Assembly (NCBI GenBank): GCA_963169295.1
Contig: CAUJDD010000025.1
Coordinates: 1 to 64,000, forward strand
DNA: 64,000 nt
Reading direction: 5' to 3'
Source: UBA4416 sp020846025
GTDB lineage: Bacteria > Bacteroidota > Bacteroidia > B-17B0 > Aurantibacillaceae
Each line of letters starts with the position of its first letter. The stretch's first letter is position 1. Under the pieces are notes generated by a model. The model saw only the letters and a program-made list of their open reading frames with translations, was not told the DNA's origin and did no database searches. Shown here one piece after another: positions 45,298 to 54,842 of this stretch. A program made the position numbers and the translations under genes.

Positions 45298-45388
45298 ATC
45301 TTACAAATCATTTACATAAAACTACAACATCCATTTATTTAATTAGTTGCAACTTTGCCTAAGTTATCAAAACTAAAACTAGGCTGTT

Positions 45389-47623
45389 ATGTACAAAGAA
45401 ATAAAAGACAATAACATCACAACACTTATTGTTCCTGTAATTGGTATGAGTTGTGCTTCTTGCGCTGGAAGTGCCGAAAATATTGCTAGTCAAAGTGAAG
45501 GCGTTATACAAGCATCAGTAAATTATGGAACTGGTAATCTTACTGTTACATTTGATTCCATAAAAACAAGCATTGAAAACATTCAACAAGCAATTCGTGA
45601 GGGCGGATATGATTTACTAATAGAAGATGAAAGTAAACAACAAGCTGCATTAGAACAGATTAACGAAGATCATTTGCATGAATTAAAACTTAAAACTGTT
45701 TGGTCGGTATTACTGGCAATACCCGTTATGATAATTGGTATGTTTTTTATGCACATGCCTTATGCTAATTACATTATGTGGCTACTCTCTACACCTGTAG
45801 TTTTTTATTTCGGGAAAGATTTTTACATCAATGCTTGGAAACAAACCAAACATCGTACTGCCAACATGGATACATTAGTGGCATTAAGCACTGGTATTGC
45901 TTATTTATTTAGTATATTCAATATGCTTTTTCCTTCGTTTTGGCAACAAAGAGGCATTCAAGCTCATGTTTATTTCGAAGCTTCTACCGTCATCATTGCT
46001 TTTATTTTATTAGGAAAATTACTTGAAGAAAAAGCGAAGAGCAATACTTCATCGGCCATTAAAAAACTCATCGGGTTACAACCTAAAACAGTAACAATCA
46101 TATCAAAAGAGGGAACTGAGATTACAACTCAAATAGAACAGGTAAAAATTAATGACATTATAGTAGTAAAACCGGGCGAAAAAATTGCTGTAGATGGAAT
46201 TGTAATAAGTGGCAATTCTCATATTGATGAGAGTATGCTTACAGGTGAGCCAATCCCTATTCTTAAAGAAATGGATTCTAAAGTATATGCAGGTACTATA
46301 AATCAAAAAGGAAGTTTACACTATAAAGCTCTAAAAGTTGGGAAGGATACACTTTTAGCTCAGATTATTAAAACCGTTAAAGAAGCGCAAGGTAGTAAAG
46401 CTCCAGTACAAAAATTAGTTGATAAAATAGCCAGTATTTTTGTTCCTACGGTTATGGGTATTGCCCTATTTACTTTGTTATGTTGGATAATATTTGGCGG
46501 ACAACATGCAGTTACACAAGGATTATTAGCTAGCATTACTGTTCTAATTATTGCCTGCCCTTGTGCCTTGGGACTTGCCACACCTACAGCCATTATGGTA
46601 GGAATTGGAAAAAGTGCTGAACAAGGTATCTTAATAAAAGATGCACTTAGTTTAGAGATACTAAAAAAAGTAAATACAATAATACTTGATAAAACTGGTA
46701 CAATAACAGAAGGAAAACCTCAAGTAAATGAAGTAAAATGGTTAAATAATGAAGTTATATACAAACGAATATTACTAAGTATTGAAAAACAATCAGAACA
46801 TCCTTTAGCAGATGCTATTATAAGCCATCTAAATGAATATGAATTAGTTTCTATTCATCATTTTATTAGTATTACTGGCAAAGGTGCTAAAGCTGATTTT
46901 AACAGCAAGACATATTATGTTGGAAATAAACAACTCATGTTAGATAACCATATTGTTATTCCTAATCATATACAACAAATTGCCGACTTGTGGTATCAGC
47001 AAGCTAAGACCGTTATTTGGTTTTCAGACAACCAACAAGTATTAGGCATCTTAGCAATTTCAGATAAAATCAAAGATACTTCAATTAATGCTATTCATAC
47101 TTTAAATAATATGGGTATTGAGTTATATATGCTTACAGGGGATAATCAACATACAGCTAAGGCAATAGCTCAACAAACCAAAATTTCAAATTATAAAGCA
47201 GAAGTTTTACCTCAAGAAAAAGCCCTATTTATTAAAAAATTACAAGAACAAGGAAAAATAGTAGCTATGGTTGGCGATGGAATTAATGACAGTACCGCAT
47301 TAGCTACCGCCGATATTAGTATTGCTATGGGAAAAGGTAGCGATATTGCCATGGAAGTTGCTAAAATGACCATCATCTCGTCTGATTTGAGTAAAATTGC
47401 GAGTGCTATTCAACTTTCAAAATATACTGTTACTACTATTAAGCAAAACTTATTTTGGGCTTTTATTTATAATATTATTGGTATTCCAATTGCCGCTGGA
47501 ATTTTATATCCAGTTAATGGCTTTTTATTAAATCCAATGATTGCAGGTGCCGCAATGGCAATGAGTAGTGTGAGTGTTGTAAGTAATAGCTTATTACTTA
47601 AATGGAAAAAAATTAACGATTAA
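45389..47623 (+). CDS. copA: copper-translocating P-type ATPase
   Basis: P1B-type ATPase that exports Cu+. One N-terminal HMA domain with GMSCASC (Cys22, Cys25) is followed by eight expected membrane helices. The ion-binding CPC is at residues 390-392 (IACPCALGLATPT), the phosphorylated Asp434 is in DKTGTITEG, and TGE (285-287), HP (SEHPLAD) and GDGINDS are present. The 744-residue length is normal. The separate HMA gene at 41.6 kb could deliver copper to it. Regulator not seen nearby. Confidence 0.93.
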   Translation: MYKEIKDNNITTLIVPVIGMSCASCAGSAENIASQSEGVIQASVNYGTGNLTVTFDSIKTSIENIQQAIREGGYDLLIEDESKQQAALEQINEDHLHELKLKTVWSVLLAIPVMIIGMFFMHMPYANYIMWLLSTPVVFYFGKDFYINAWKQTKHRTANMDTLVALSTGIAYLFSIFNMLFPSFWQQRGIQAHVYFEASTVIIAFILLGKLLEEKAKSNTSSAIKKLIGLQPKTVTIISKEGTEITTQIEQVKINDIIVVKPGEKIAVDGIVISGNSHIDESMLTGEPIPILKEMDSKVYAGTINQKGSLHYKALKVGKDTLLAQIIKTVKEAQGSKAPVQKLVDKIASIFVPTVMGIALFTLLCWIIFGGQHAVTQGLLASITVLIIACPCALGLATPTAIMVGIGKSAEQGILIKDALSLEILKKVNTIILDKTGTITEGKPQVNEVKWLNNEVIYKRILLSIEKQSEHPLADAIISHLNEYELVSIHHFISITGKGAKADFNSKTYYVGNKQLMLDNHIVIPNHIQQIADLWYQQAKTVIWFSDNQQVLGILAISDKIKDTSINAIHTLNNMGIELYMLTGDNQHTAKAIAQQTKISNYKAEVLPQEKALFIKKLQEQGKIVAMVGDGINDSTALATADISIAMGKGSDIAMEVAKMTIISSDLSKIASAIQLSKYTVTTIKQNLFWAFIYNIIGIPIAAGILYPVNGFLLNPMIAGAAMAMSSVSVVSNSLLLKWKKIND

Positions 47624-47728
47624 GTAAAATTTCTTTATGATGAATATCAGGAAGGTGTTAACTAAAAATACAAATTAATTTTTAGACATTTGTATATGTT
47701 AAATTAATAAACCCTAAACATTTTTATT

Positions 47729-48073
47729 ATGAGTAAACCATACACTCCAGCTATTTTATCAAATGGTAATTTATATATTTCTGGACAATTAGGCTTAGAT
47801 TTAAGCATTGGTCAATTAGTAAAAGGTGGCGTAATTGTTGAATTACAACAAACCATGAAAAACCTACAAGCGATATTGCAAGAACATAACTGCACCTTTG
47901 ATAACTTAATTGTTGTAAACATCTTTCTAAAATCAATGGATGATTATGCTGCTGTAAATGAAGAATACATAAAATATTTTCCGAACCGTAAACCTACTCG
48001 CACTTGTGTTGCAGTAGCAGGATTACCTTTTGGGGCAAGTATTGAACTTACTACTATTGCAGAAGTGAAATAA
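47729..48073 (+). CDS. RidA-family protein
   Basis: A 114-residue YjgF/RidA-like protein. Typical segments are SNGNLYISGQLGLD, the QTMKNLQAILQEH region and a C-terminal PTRTCVAVAGLPFGASIEL, where the conserved Arg of the deaminase site (R in PTRT) is kept. RidA hydrolyses reactive enamine/imine intermediates from PLP enzymes. It lies 105 bp after copA on the same strand and is convergent with the sigma-factor gene. Confidence 0.9.
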   Translation: MSKPYTPAILSNGNLYISGQLGLDLSIGQLVKGGVIVELQQTMKNLQAILQEHNCTFDNLIVVNIFLKSMDDYAAVNEEYIKYFPNRKPTRTCVAVAGLPFGASIELTTIAEVK

Positions 48074-48091
48074 ATTAGACAATTAAATAAT

Positions 48092-48688
48092 TTACATATA
48101 AGCAAGCACTTCTTTATTTTCCATCATCTTTTTTAGGTTGATGAGTGCGTAACGCATTCTACCTAATGATGTATTGATTGATACATTGGTTATATCAGCA
48201 ATTTCTTTAAAACTCATATCATAATACGTTCTCATAACTACCACTTCTCTTTGGTCGGTTGGTAATTGATTAATAACCGCACGTATAGCTTGTTTAAATA
48301 ATCTTGTTTCTTCGGTTTCCTTACGTAAATCTGGTTCAGGTATGATATCAAAAATATTAACTTCCTCTCCCTCTTCATTTGTTACTTTAGAGATGGAAGG
48401 CATCTTCTTCACCTTACGAAAATGATCAATTATTAAATTTTTAGAAATACGTAATACCCAAGGTAAAAATTTACCTTCTTCACTATATTGCTGTCTTTTT
48501 AATGTTTGAATAACCTTAAAAAAAGTCTCTTGAAACACATCCTCTGTTAAAGTTCTGTTTTTTGTAATTAAATAGATATAAGAAAATATTCTACGTTTAT
48601 GACGTTTAACTAATACTGCCAAGGCATCTTCATTACCCGACATATACATTTTCACAAGCTCGTTATCCGATAAAAGTTGAATAGACAT
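48092..48688 (-). CDS. ECF-type RNA polymerase sigma factor
   Basis: A 198-residue sigma-70 family factor. Region 2 spans about 9-85 (LTEDVFQETFFKVIQTLKRQ), region 4 about 130-185 (LPTDQREVVVMRTYYDMSFKEIADITNVS with SLGRMRYAL). The linker carries an acidic patch (EEGEEVNIFD). The pattern is common in Bacteroidota, where it is conserved and not tied to an anti-sigma gene; none is adjacent here. Unlike the factor at 4.4 kb it stands alone. Confidence 0.9.
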   Translation of the reverse strand: MSIQLLSDNELVKMYMSGNEDALAVLVKRHKRRIFSYIYLITKNRTLTEDVFQETFFKVIQTLKRQQYSEEGKFLPWVLRISKNLIIDHFRKVKKMPSISKVTNEEGEEVNIFDIIPEPDLRKETEETRLFKQAIRAVINQLPTDQREVVVMRTYYDMSFKEIADITNVSINTSLGRMRYALINLKKMMENKEVLAYM

Positions 48689-48835
48689 AAGAACTACTAA
48701 TTTTAAATTATAGCATTAAAAAATTTAAGTAGATGTCTATGCGATAGGAATAAAAGTTTAAGTTAATACTTGGCTAAAATACTACTATTTATGAATTATA
48801 ACTATTATAATTGAGTAAAATAGGCTTTTGAATTA

Positions 48836-49786
48836 TTAAGATACCGAACCTAAGACGTGAAACAACTTATTAACCTGACTTTGCCACAAAGATTTGGCTG
48901 AAAGCTCTTCTGCTTTATCTGAAGCAAAATCAGTGATTATCAACGACATATCATTAGTTAATTCATCTTTTTGTGTTCTAAATTCAAAATAGCTTCCATC
49001 TGTTTTATCTAACCACTGAAAACGTATAGCAAATGGTGGATTATCTTTAATTAATCGAGCTTGTTGTGTGTGTCCGTCCCATACAAAAGAAAAAATACCA
49101 TCACGAATAGTTACATCATCACAAAACCACTCAGATAATCCACTTTCAGTACTTACAAACTCATACACCATATCCTCAGAAGCTCTTACAAAAAATTCCA
49201 TCTCAAATTTCCCTGCGGGTTCTTTATCAAACTTAATGGGTTCTTGTTGATATGGTTTTACAATTGGAACAGCTTTTTTTATAGGTTCATGAATAATAGG
49301 TTTAACAGTTACTTTTGGAGTTTTTGCTTCTACTTTTTTAGCAACAACTTTAGCTTCTTTTTTAACGACCTGTTTTTTCACAACAGGTTTAAGTGTTTTT
49401 TTAGCTACTGCCTTTTTTATAGGTTTAGCCTGTTTCTTAACTATTTTCTTCTTATTTTGTGGTTTAACAACCTTTTTTTTAGCAACTACTTTTTTTGTTG
49501 CTACTTTTTTAACAAGCTTTTTAATTGCCTTAATGGCTTTTTTTGCAACTGCTTTTTTAATAGGTTTAACTGCTTTCTTTTTAGCAACTTGTTTTTTTAC
49601 AGGTTTAGTCGTTTTTTTAGCAACAGGCTTTTTTGCTACCTTTTTTATTGTAGGTTTAACAGACTTTTTCTTTGCAACAGGTTTTTTAGCAACTACTTTC
49701 TTTTTAGCTGCAGGTTTTGATTTAGAGGCAACTTTTTTAGATGTTGCTTTTTTAATCTTTGACGAAGCCTTTGTTTTTTTCGACAT
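48836..49786 (-). CDS. START-like domain protein with a long lysine-rich histone H1-like tail
   Basis: A 316-residue two-part protein. Residues 1-165 are an unstructured Lys/Ala/Val/Pro region (about 42% lysine by count in the first 160), built from motifs such as KKPVAKK and KPIKKAVAKK, like histone H1 or AlgP tails. Residues 192-316 form a START-like/SRPBCC domain, with EFFVRASEDMVYEFVST, then LSEWFCDDVTIRDG and the WDGHTQQARL segment. In other Bacteroidota the START-like protein is usually the short domain alone. The tail suggests DNA or RNA binding; the START cavity may bind a small lipid-like ligand. Confidence 0.85.
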   Translation of the reverse strand: MSKKTKASSKIKKATSKKVASKSKPAAKKKVVAKKPVAKKKSVKPTIKKVAKKPVAKKTTKPVKKQVAKKKAVKPIKKAVAKKAIKAIKKLVKKVATKKVVAKKKVVKPQNKKKIVKKQAKPIKKAVAKKTLKPVVKKQVVKKEAKVVAKKVEAKTPKVTVKPIIHEPIKKAVPIVKPYQQEPIKFDKEPAGKFEMEFFVRASEDMVYEFVSTESGLSEWFCDDVTIRDGIFSFVWDGHTQQARLIKDNPPFAIRFQWLDKTDGSYFEFRTQKDELTNDMSLIITDFASDKAEELSAKSLWQSQVNKLFHVLGSVS

Positions 49787-49906
49787 AACCTATTTATTTT
49801 TTTTGGAAAAGTATATAAAAAAATATATAATTCAAAAATTATCGTCAATATTTTTCAAATTTATTGACAAAATGCAGCAAAATCATAGCTAACTCCTATA
49901 AAAAAT

Positions 49907-49914
49907 TACCTTTG
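49907..49914 (+). promoter_or_regulatory. -7 box of mutL, leaderless start likely
   Basis: TACCTTTG matches TAnnTTTG and ends only 5 bp before the mutL ATG. Transcription would start at or next to the initiation codon, so the mRNA is probably leaderless. Confidence 0.6.
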
Positions 49915-49919
49915 CAACT

Positions 49920-51764
49920 ATGCAAAATGTTATTACTCTTTTACCAGAAAATGTGGCTAATCAAATAGCTGCTGGAGAGGTAGTTCAGCGTCCAGCCTCA
50001 GTAGTAAAAGAATTACTTGAAAATGCAATTGATGCAAAAGCCACTTTTATTGTTCTTATTGTAAAAGATGCAGGGAAAACACTTATTCAAATTAAAGATA
50101 ACGGACTGGGAATGAGTCCAGTAGATGCAAGAATGGCATTTGAAAGACATGCTACATCTAAAATTAAAAAGGCAGAAGATTTATTTGATTTACACACCAA
50201 AGGGTTTAGGGGCGAAGCATTAGCAAGTATTGCAGCGGTGGCTCAAGTTGAATTAAAAACCAAACGTGAATCGGATATTGTTGGGCAACTTATTGAAATA
50301 GAGGGTGGTAAATTCATCAAACAAGAAGAGTGTCAGTCACAGACTGGTTCTACCTTTAGTGTAAAAAACTTGTTTTTTAACATCCCTGCCCGACGACAAT
50401 TCTTAAAAGATGATTCTATTGAATTAAAACATATTATTGATGAATTTGAAAGAGTGAGTTTAGCGCATTCTAATATTCATTTTCAATTATTTAGCAACGG
50501 TAATGAGATTTTTAATTTACCACCTTCCAACCTAATGGAACGTATTTGTGGCTTATTTAGTAAATCATTGCAAAGTAAATTAGTGCAAATAAATGAAAAT
50601 ACCGATGTTGTTAAAATTTTGGGCTATGTAGGAAAGCCAGAGTTTGCAAAAAAACGTCGTGGCGACCAATATTTTTTTGTAAATAACCGATATATCAAAA
50701 GTGCTTACTTAAATCATGCCGTTGTAGAAGCATATAAAGAATTAATGGCACCAGAAAATCATCCAGCCTATTACTTATTTTTAGAAGTAAACCCTTCTAC
50801 CATTGATATTAATATTCATCCCACAAAAACGGAAATTAAATTTCAAGACGAAAAAACCATTTATGCTTTATTACATAGTGCCGTTAAACGAGCTCTTGGA
50901 AAAGCAAATTTAGCACCTAGCCTTGATTTTAATAGCGAAATGAGTTTTGAAATAGATTACACAAAAACAGTAACCCCACCAACCATAAATTATAACAAAG
51001 ACTACAATCCTTTTCAAACTCAACAACCACCAAATACTTCATTTAATACTGGCACTTTAAATACTCGCCAAAAGAATAATCAAGAAAATTGGGAAACTTT
51101 GTATCAAAATTACAACCAAAGCGATTTTAAAGCAGAAGTTGATAATTACAAAGTTGAACAATCAGCAGAACAAACAAAAATTGCACATCAAGTAGTTAAC
51201 ACACACGGTTTCCAGTTATTTCATAAATACATCTCAACTTATCAAGAAAACGGACTTATTTTGATTGACCAACAAAGAGCCCATGAGCGTATTTTATATG
51301 AACACTATATAACCATTAAAGATAAATCAATTGTTAGTCCTACTCAACAGTTACTTTTTCCAGTAACATTTGAACTCAGCGGAAATGACTTTGCACTTGT
51401 CAGTACATTGTTTCCTCACTTTAAACATTTAGGTTTTGAGATTGAAGTATTTGGCAAAAATGCCATTGTAGTTCGAGGAACTCCTGCTGAATTAGGAGAA
51501 TTTAACACACAAGAAATGATTGAAAGTATCTTAGAAAGCTACAAATTAAATACCTTTGATACCAAAATTGATGTATTTGAAAACCTTTGCCGAAGCATGG
51601 CAAAAAACGCTAGTATAAAATATGGCAAATCGCTTGAGAGCGAAGAAATTGGATTAATTATTGAACATTTATTTATGTGCCAAAATCCAATGTACACTCC
51701 AGACGGCAAACTAATATTAGTGGAGATTGATAAACAACAAATAGATAGTTTATTTAAAAGATAA
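49920..51764 (+). CDS. mutL: DNA mismatch repair protein MutL
   Basis: Mismatch-repair ATPase that links MutS to downstream steps. The N-terminal GHKL ATPase has ELLENAIDAKAT, DNGLGM and the TKGFRGEALASIAAVA lid region. A linker of about 80 residues (335-415, low complexity, Asn/Gln-rich) leads to the C-terminal dimerisation domain. The 614-residue length is typical. In this domain I do not see an intact DQHA(x)2E(x)4E endonuclease motif; it reads DQQRAHERILYE, which is close and may still be functional. Confidence 0.93.
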   Translation: MQNVITLLPENVANQIAAGEVVQRPASVVKELLENAIDAKATFIVLIVKDAGKTLIQIKDNGLGMSPVDARMAFERHATSKIKKAEDLFDLHTKGFRGEALASIAAVAQVELKTKRESDIVGQLIEIEGGKFIKQEECQSQTGSTFSVKNLFFNIPARRQFLKDDSIELKHIIDEFERVSLAHSNIHFQLFSNGNEIFNLPPSNLMERICGLFSKSLQSKLVQINENTDVVKILGYVGKPEFAKKRRGDQYFFVNNRYIKSAYLNHAVVEAYKELMAPENHPAYYLFLEVNPSTIDINIHPTKTEIKFQDEKTIYALLHSAVKRALGKANLAPSLDFNSEMSFEIDYTKTVTPPTINYNKDYNPFQTQQPPNTSFNTGTLNTRQKNNQENWETLYQNYNQSDFKAEVDNYKVEQSAEQTKIAHQVVNTHGFQLFHKYISTYQENGLILIDQQRAHERILYEHYITIKDKSIVSPTQQLLFPVTFELSGNDFALVSTLFPHFKHLGFEIEVFGKNAIVVRGTPAELGEFNTQEMIESILESYKLNTFDTKIDVFENLCRSMAKNASIKYGKSLESEEIGLIIEHLFMCQNPMYTPDGKLILVEIDKQQIDSLFKR

Positions 51765-51772
51765 AAGCACAG

Positions 51773-52393
51773 ATGAGTTATCAGGAGTTTAGACCAAGGC
51801 AATTTCAAGAATTACCTATTGTAGTTAAAAATATTTTAATTATTAATATTATTCTATTTGTCGGCAAGTTTATGTTATCGGATAGAATTAATCTAGATGC
51901 TTTTTTAGATTTATATCCTATTGGTTCAGATTATTTTAAGCCACATCAATTTATTTCTTACATGTTTATGCATGCCGATTTTATGCATATTTTATTTAAC
52001 ATGTTAGCTGTTTATATGTTTGGGTCAATTCTCGAAAATATTTGGGGTTCTAAACGCTTTCTGAATTTTTATTTATTATGTGGATTAGGAGCTGCCGCTC
52101 TTCAACTAGCAATTAGTAGCTTTAATAATGAATTTACCATTTTATTAGGTGCATCGGGCGCAGTATTTGGCTTATTAGTAGCCTTTGCCATTATGTTTCC
52201 AAATACTGAACTTCAGTTATATTTTATTATCCCAGTAAAAGCAAAATATTTAGTAACATTTTACGCTTTATACGAATTGTATAATGGTTTCTTCTCGATG
52301 GATAATGTTGCTCATTTTGCTCATCTTGGTGGACTTATTGTGGGTTTAATCATCATGATGATTTGGAGAAAAAATAAAAATTTCTTTTATTAG
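51773..52393 (+). CDS. rhomboid-family intramembrane serine protease
   Basis: A 206-residue six-helix rhomboid. The catalytic Ser128 is in GASGAVFG and the His184 is in AHFAHLGGLIVG; the HxxxN-like MHILFNMLAVYMFG (residues 71-84) is also present. It cleaves membrane proteins within a helix. It begins 8 bp after mutL and is followed 3 bp later by a second rhomboid gene, so both are in one transcript. Confidence 0.9.
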   Translation: MSYQEFRPRQFQELPIVVKNILIINIILFVGKFMLSDRINLDAFLDLYPIGSDYFKPHQFISYMFMHADFMHILFNMLAVYMFGSILENIWGSKRFLNFYLLCGLGAAALQLAISSFNNEFTILLGASGAVFGLLVAFAIMFPNTELQLYFIIPVKAKYLVTFYALYELYNGFFSMDNVAHFAHLGGLIVGLIIMMIWRKNKNFFY

Positions 52394-52396
52394 TAC

Positions 52397-53233
52397 ATGT
52401 CTTTTATTCAAGGTGTTAAATCCGAGTTACAGCGACATAGCAAATTAACTATCATTTTTGCTTTAAATTTTGCATTATTTTTTCTTATAAATATTAGTAC
52501 AAGTATTTTTAAAACAGAGGTTATTATTAACAACCTTGCTCTACCTCTTAACTTTTCCAACATTATATTTAAACCATGGACTATTATAACTTATATGTTC
52601 TCGCACCAAAGTTTAGGACATGTATTTTACAACATGCTTCTTTTGTATTTTTCAGCAATTACATTTCTTAATTTTCTATCTGAGAAAAAACTTTTGTTTG
52701 TTTACTTGGTAAGCGGATTATCTGGGGCACTCATTTTACTAATATTTTCATTAATTAGTCCGCTTACATTTCAAAATTCAATTTTACTTGGTGCTTCTGC
52801 AGCAGTTATTGGTATAGTGTGTAGTATGGCTACTTATTTACCAAATTTACCAATTAACTTATTTGGCATTATTGAAATGAAATATAAATACTATGCTTTA
52901 TTAGTGTTTGCCGTTACCAGTATTATAGATTTTAATATAAACACGGGTGGTAAAATTTCGCATTTTGGAGGTGCAGCCTTTGGATTATTATTTGGTTATT
53001 TACTCAAACAAGGTAAAGATATTTCTGATTGGACTTTTTATTCGAAACCTCAAAAGAAAAATTCATTAAAAGTGGTGCATAAACAAACAACTCATACTCA
53101 GGCCAATTCAGTCATTGAAAATCAAAAAATGATAGATGAGTTATTAGATAAAATATCTAAGCATGGCTACGATAATTTATCAAAATCGGAGAAAGAACTC
53201 TTATTTAAACTTTCTAATAAAGAAAATAAATAA
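52397..53233 (+). CDS. second rhomboid-family protein with cytoplasmic tail
   Basis: A 278-residue rhomboid-like protein. Ser134 is in LGASAAVIG and His189 is in ISHFGGAAFG, so the dyad appears intact; HVFYNMLLLYFSA gives the conserved His/Asn motif. After the sixth helix a soluble tail of about 70 residues follows (Lys/Gln-rich, then LLDKISKHGYDNLSKSEKEL, a DUF6576-like helix seen after some Bacteroidota rhomboids). Adjacent to the shorter rhomboid. Confidence 0.87.
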   Translation: MSFIQGVKSELQRHSKLTIIFALNFALFFLINISTSIFKTEVIINNLALPLNFSNIIFKPWTIITYMFSHQSLGHVFYNMLLLYFSAITFLNFLSEKKLLFVYLVSGLSGALILLIFSLISPLTFQNSILLGASAAVIGIVCSMATYLPNLPINLFGIIEMKYKYYALLVFAVTSIIDFNINTGGKISHFGGAAFGLLFGYLLKQGKDISDWTFYSKPQKKNSLKVVHKQTTHTQANSVIENQKMIDELLDKISKHGYDNLSKSEKELLFKLSNKENK

Positions 53234-53297
53234 TTCTTTAGTAATATTACATTAAAATCGGAAATCTTACTTTTTTTATTTAACTTGTTGCCTGATT

Positions 53298-54842
53298 ATG
53301 CGCCCAGTAATTATAATTATTGCCATCATTTCATTTGCCTGTAATACTTATGCTCAATCAAGTAAAAGATATGATATTGCAGATGCCGATGAGCATTACA
53401 AACACAAAAATTATTTAATGGCGCTTCCTATTTATAAAGAATTACTGAAAAAAGATAAGAAAAACGCATCAATACAATTTAAAATTGCAGAATGTTATTT
53501 AAACACCAACATTAATAAAACCGAAGCTATTAAGTATCTTGAGTTTTGTACTAAAGAACCTAAAGTAGAATCCATAGTATGGTTAAATTTAGGGAAAGCT
53601 TATCGCCTAGCCTCTAAACTCGATGATGCGATTAGTTCATTTGAAAAATATATTGAACAAGAACCTAAAAAGAAAAAAGAAGTAGAACGAGAAATCGACA
53701 TGTGTAAAAACGCTAAAAAATTAATGCTAAACCCTGTTAACGTTTCATTTACTAATCTTGGTAAAGAGATTAACTCAGAGTTTGCAGATTACTATCCTTG
53801 GATAACAGATAATGAAAATTTTTTAGCATTTACCACCAGACGAAAAGGAAAAACATCTTCTCGTTTAGAAGTTGATGGATATTACGCCTCAGATGTTTAC
53901 ATTTCCAATTTAGAAAATGGGAAATGGCTACCAGCCGAAAATATTGGAACTAAAATAAATTCATCACTCGATGAACAAGTGGTAGGATTAAAGCCCGATG
54001 GTTCTGAAATGATGATTTACATTGATCATATTGATAAATTTGGTGATATTTATTCCACTACTAAAAAAAATGGGGCTTGGCTAAAATACACGCCATTACC
54101 CGAACATATCAATTCAAAAATTGAGCATTCAGCATCAATTAGTGCTGATGGTAATACCTTGTTTTTTGTGAGGGCAGATAAACGAGGTGAGCAGACCGAT
54201 ATTTATATGTGTCGTAAATTACCTAATGGTAAATGGGGAATGCCTTTTTTACTAGGTCCTGAAATTAATACCGAATATCATGAAGATTTTCCGCACTTAT
54301 CGCCCGACGGTGTTACACTCTATTTCTCTTCAGAAGGACATAATTCGATGGGAGGCTTTGATTTATTTAAAACAGTATGGAATCCCGAAGAAAACACATG
54401 GACTAAAGCTGAGAATTTAGGTTATCCACTTAATACCACAGATGATGATAGAAGTATTAGTTTAACTGCAGATAACCGTGCTGGATACATTAGTGCATTG
54501 CGCCCAGGCGGACAAGGCGATTTAGATATTTACCGAGTGAGGTTTAATGATATTGATCAAAAACTCACCTTATACTTAGGTAATATTGAACTAGGCGATT
54601 CTTTAAACCAACCTAAAGAATACATTGCCAATATCTTAGCTATTAATGTATCTACCAACGAAGAATTTAGTTTTGCGCCTAATCCTAAAAATGGGAAATT
54701 TGTAATGGCACTTCCAGCCGGTAGTTACGATATTACAGTTTCATCAGATGGATATGCCGACTTCATAGATAAACTTGTTGTTTCAGATTTAGGGTTACCA
54801 ATTTCAGAAGAGAAAAAAAATTATAAACTTAATAAGCAATGA
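53298..54842 (+). CDS. TPR and PD40/WD40-like beta-propeller exported protein
   Basis: A 514-residue protein with a signal peptide (residues 1-19, ending TYAQ). TPR-like repeats fill about 25-140 (for example MALPIYKELLKKDKKNAS). PD40-type propeller repeats follow at about 160-420, for example YPWITDNENFLAFTTRR and HLSPDGVTLYFSS. A beta-sandwich-like C-terminus begins near 430. This is the architecture of many Bacteroidota OmpA-like proteins but without the OmpA peptidoglycan-binding domain. It overlaps the DUF4159 gene by 4 bp. Function unknown; envelope location likely. Confidence 0.8.
   Translation: MRPVIIIIAIISFACNTYAQSSKRYDIADADEHYKHKNYLMALPIYKELLKKDKKNASIQFKIAECYLNTNINKTEAIKYLEFCTKEPKVESIVWLNLGKAYRLASKLDDAISSFEKYIEQEPKKKKEVEREIDMCKNAKKLMLNPVNVSFTNLGKEINSEFADYYPWITDNENFLAFTTRRKGKTSSRLEVDGYYASDVYISNLENGKWLPAENIGTKINSSLDEQVVGLKPDGSEMMIYIDHIDKFGDIYSTTKKNGAWLKYTPLPEHINSKIEHSASISADGNTLFFVRADKRGEQTDIYMCRKLPNGKWGMPFLLGPEINTEYHEDFPHLSPDGVTLYFSSEGHNSMGGFDLFKTVWNPEENTWTKAENLGYPLNTTDDDRSISLTADNRAGYISALRPGGQGDLDIYRVRFNDIDQKLTLYLGNIELGDSLNQPKEYIANILAINVSTNEEFSFAPNPKNGKFVMALPAGSYDITVSSDGYADFIDKLVVSDLGLPISEEKKNYKLNKQ

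Noticed and set aside
49244..49892. Long open frames on the plus strand opposite the lysine-rich START-like gene, rich in Phe, Asn and Leu
   Set aside because: They mirror the low-complexity Lys-rich code on the other strand (AAA/AAG against TTT/CTT) and have no family likeness or separate promoter.
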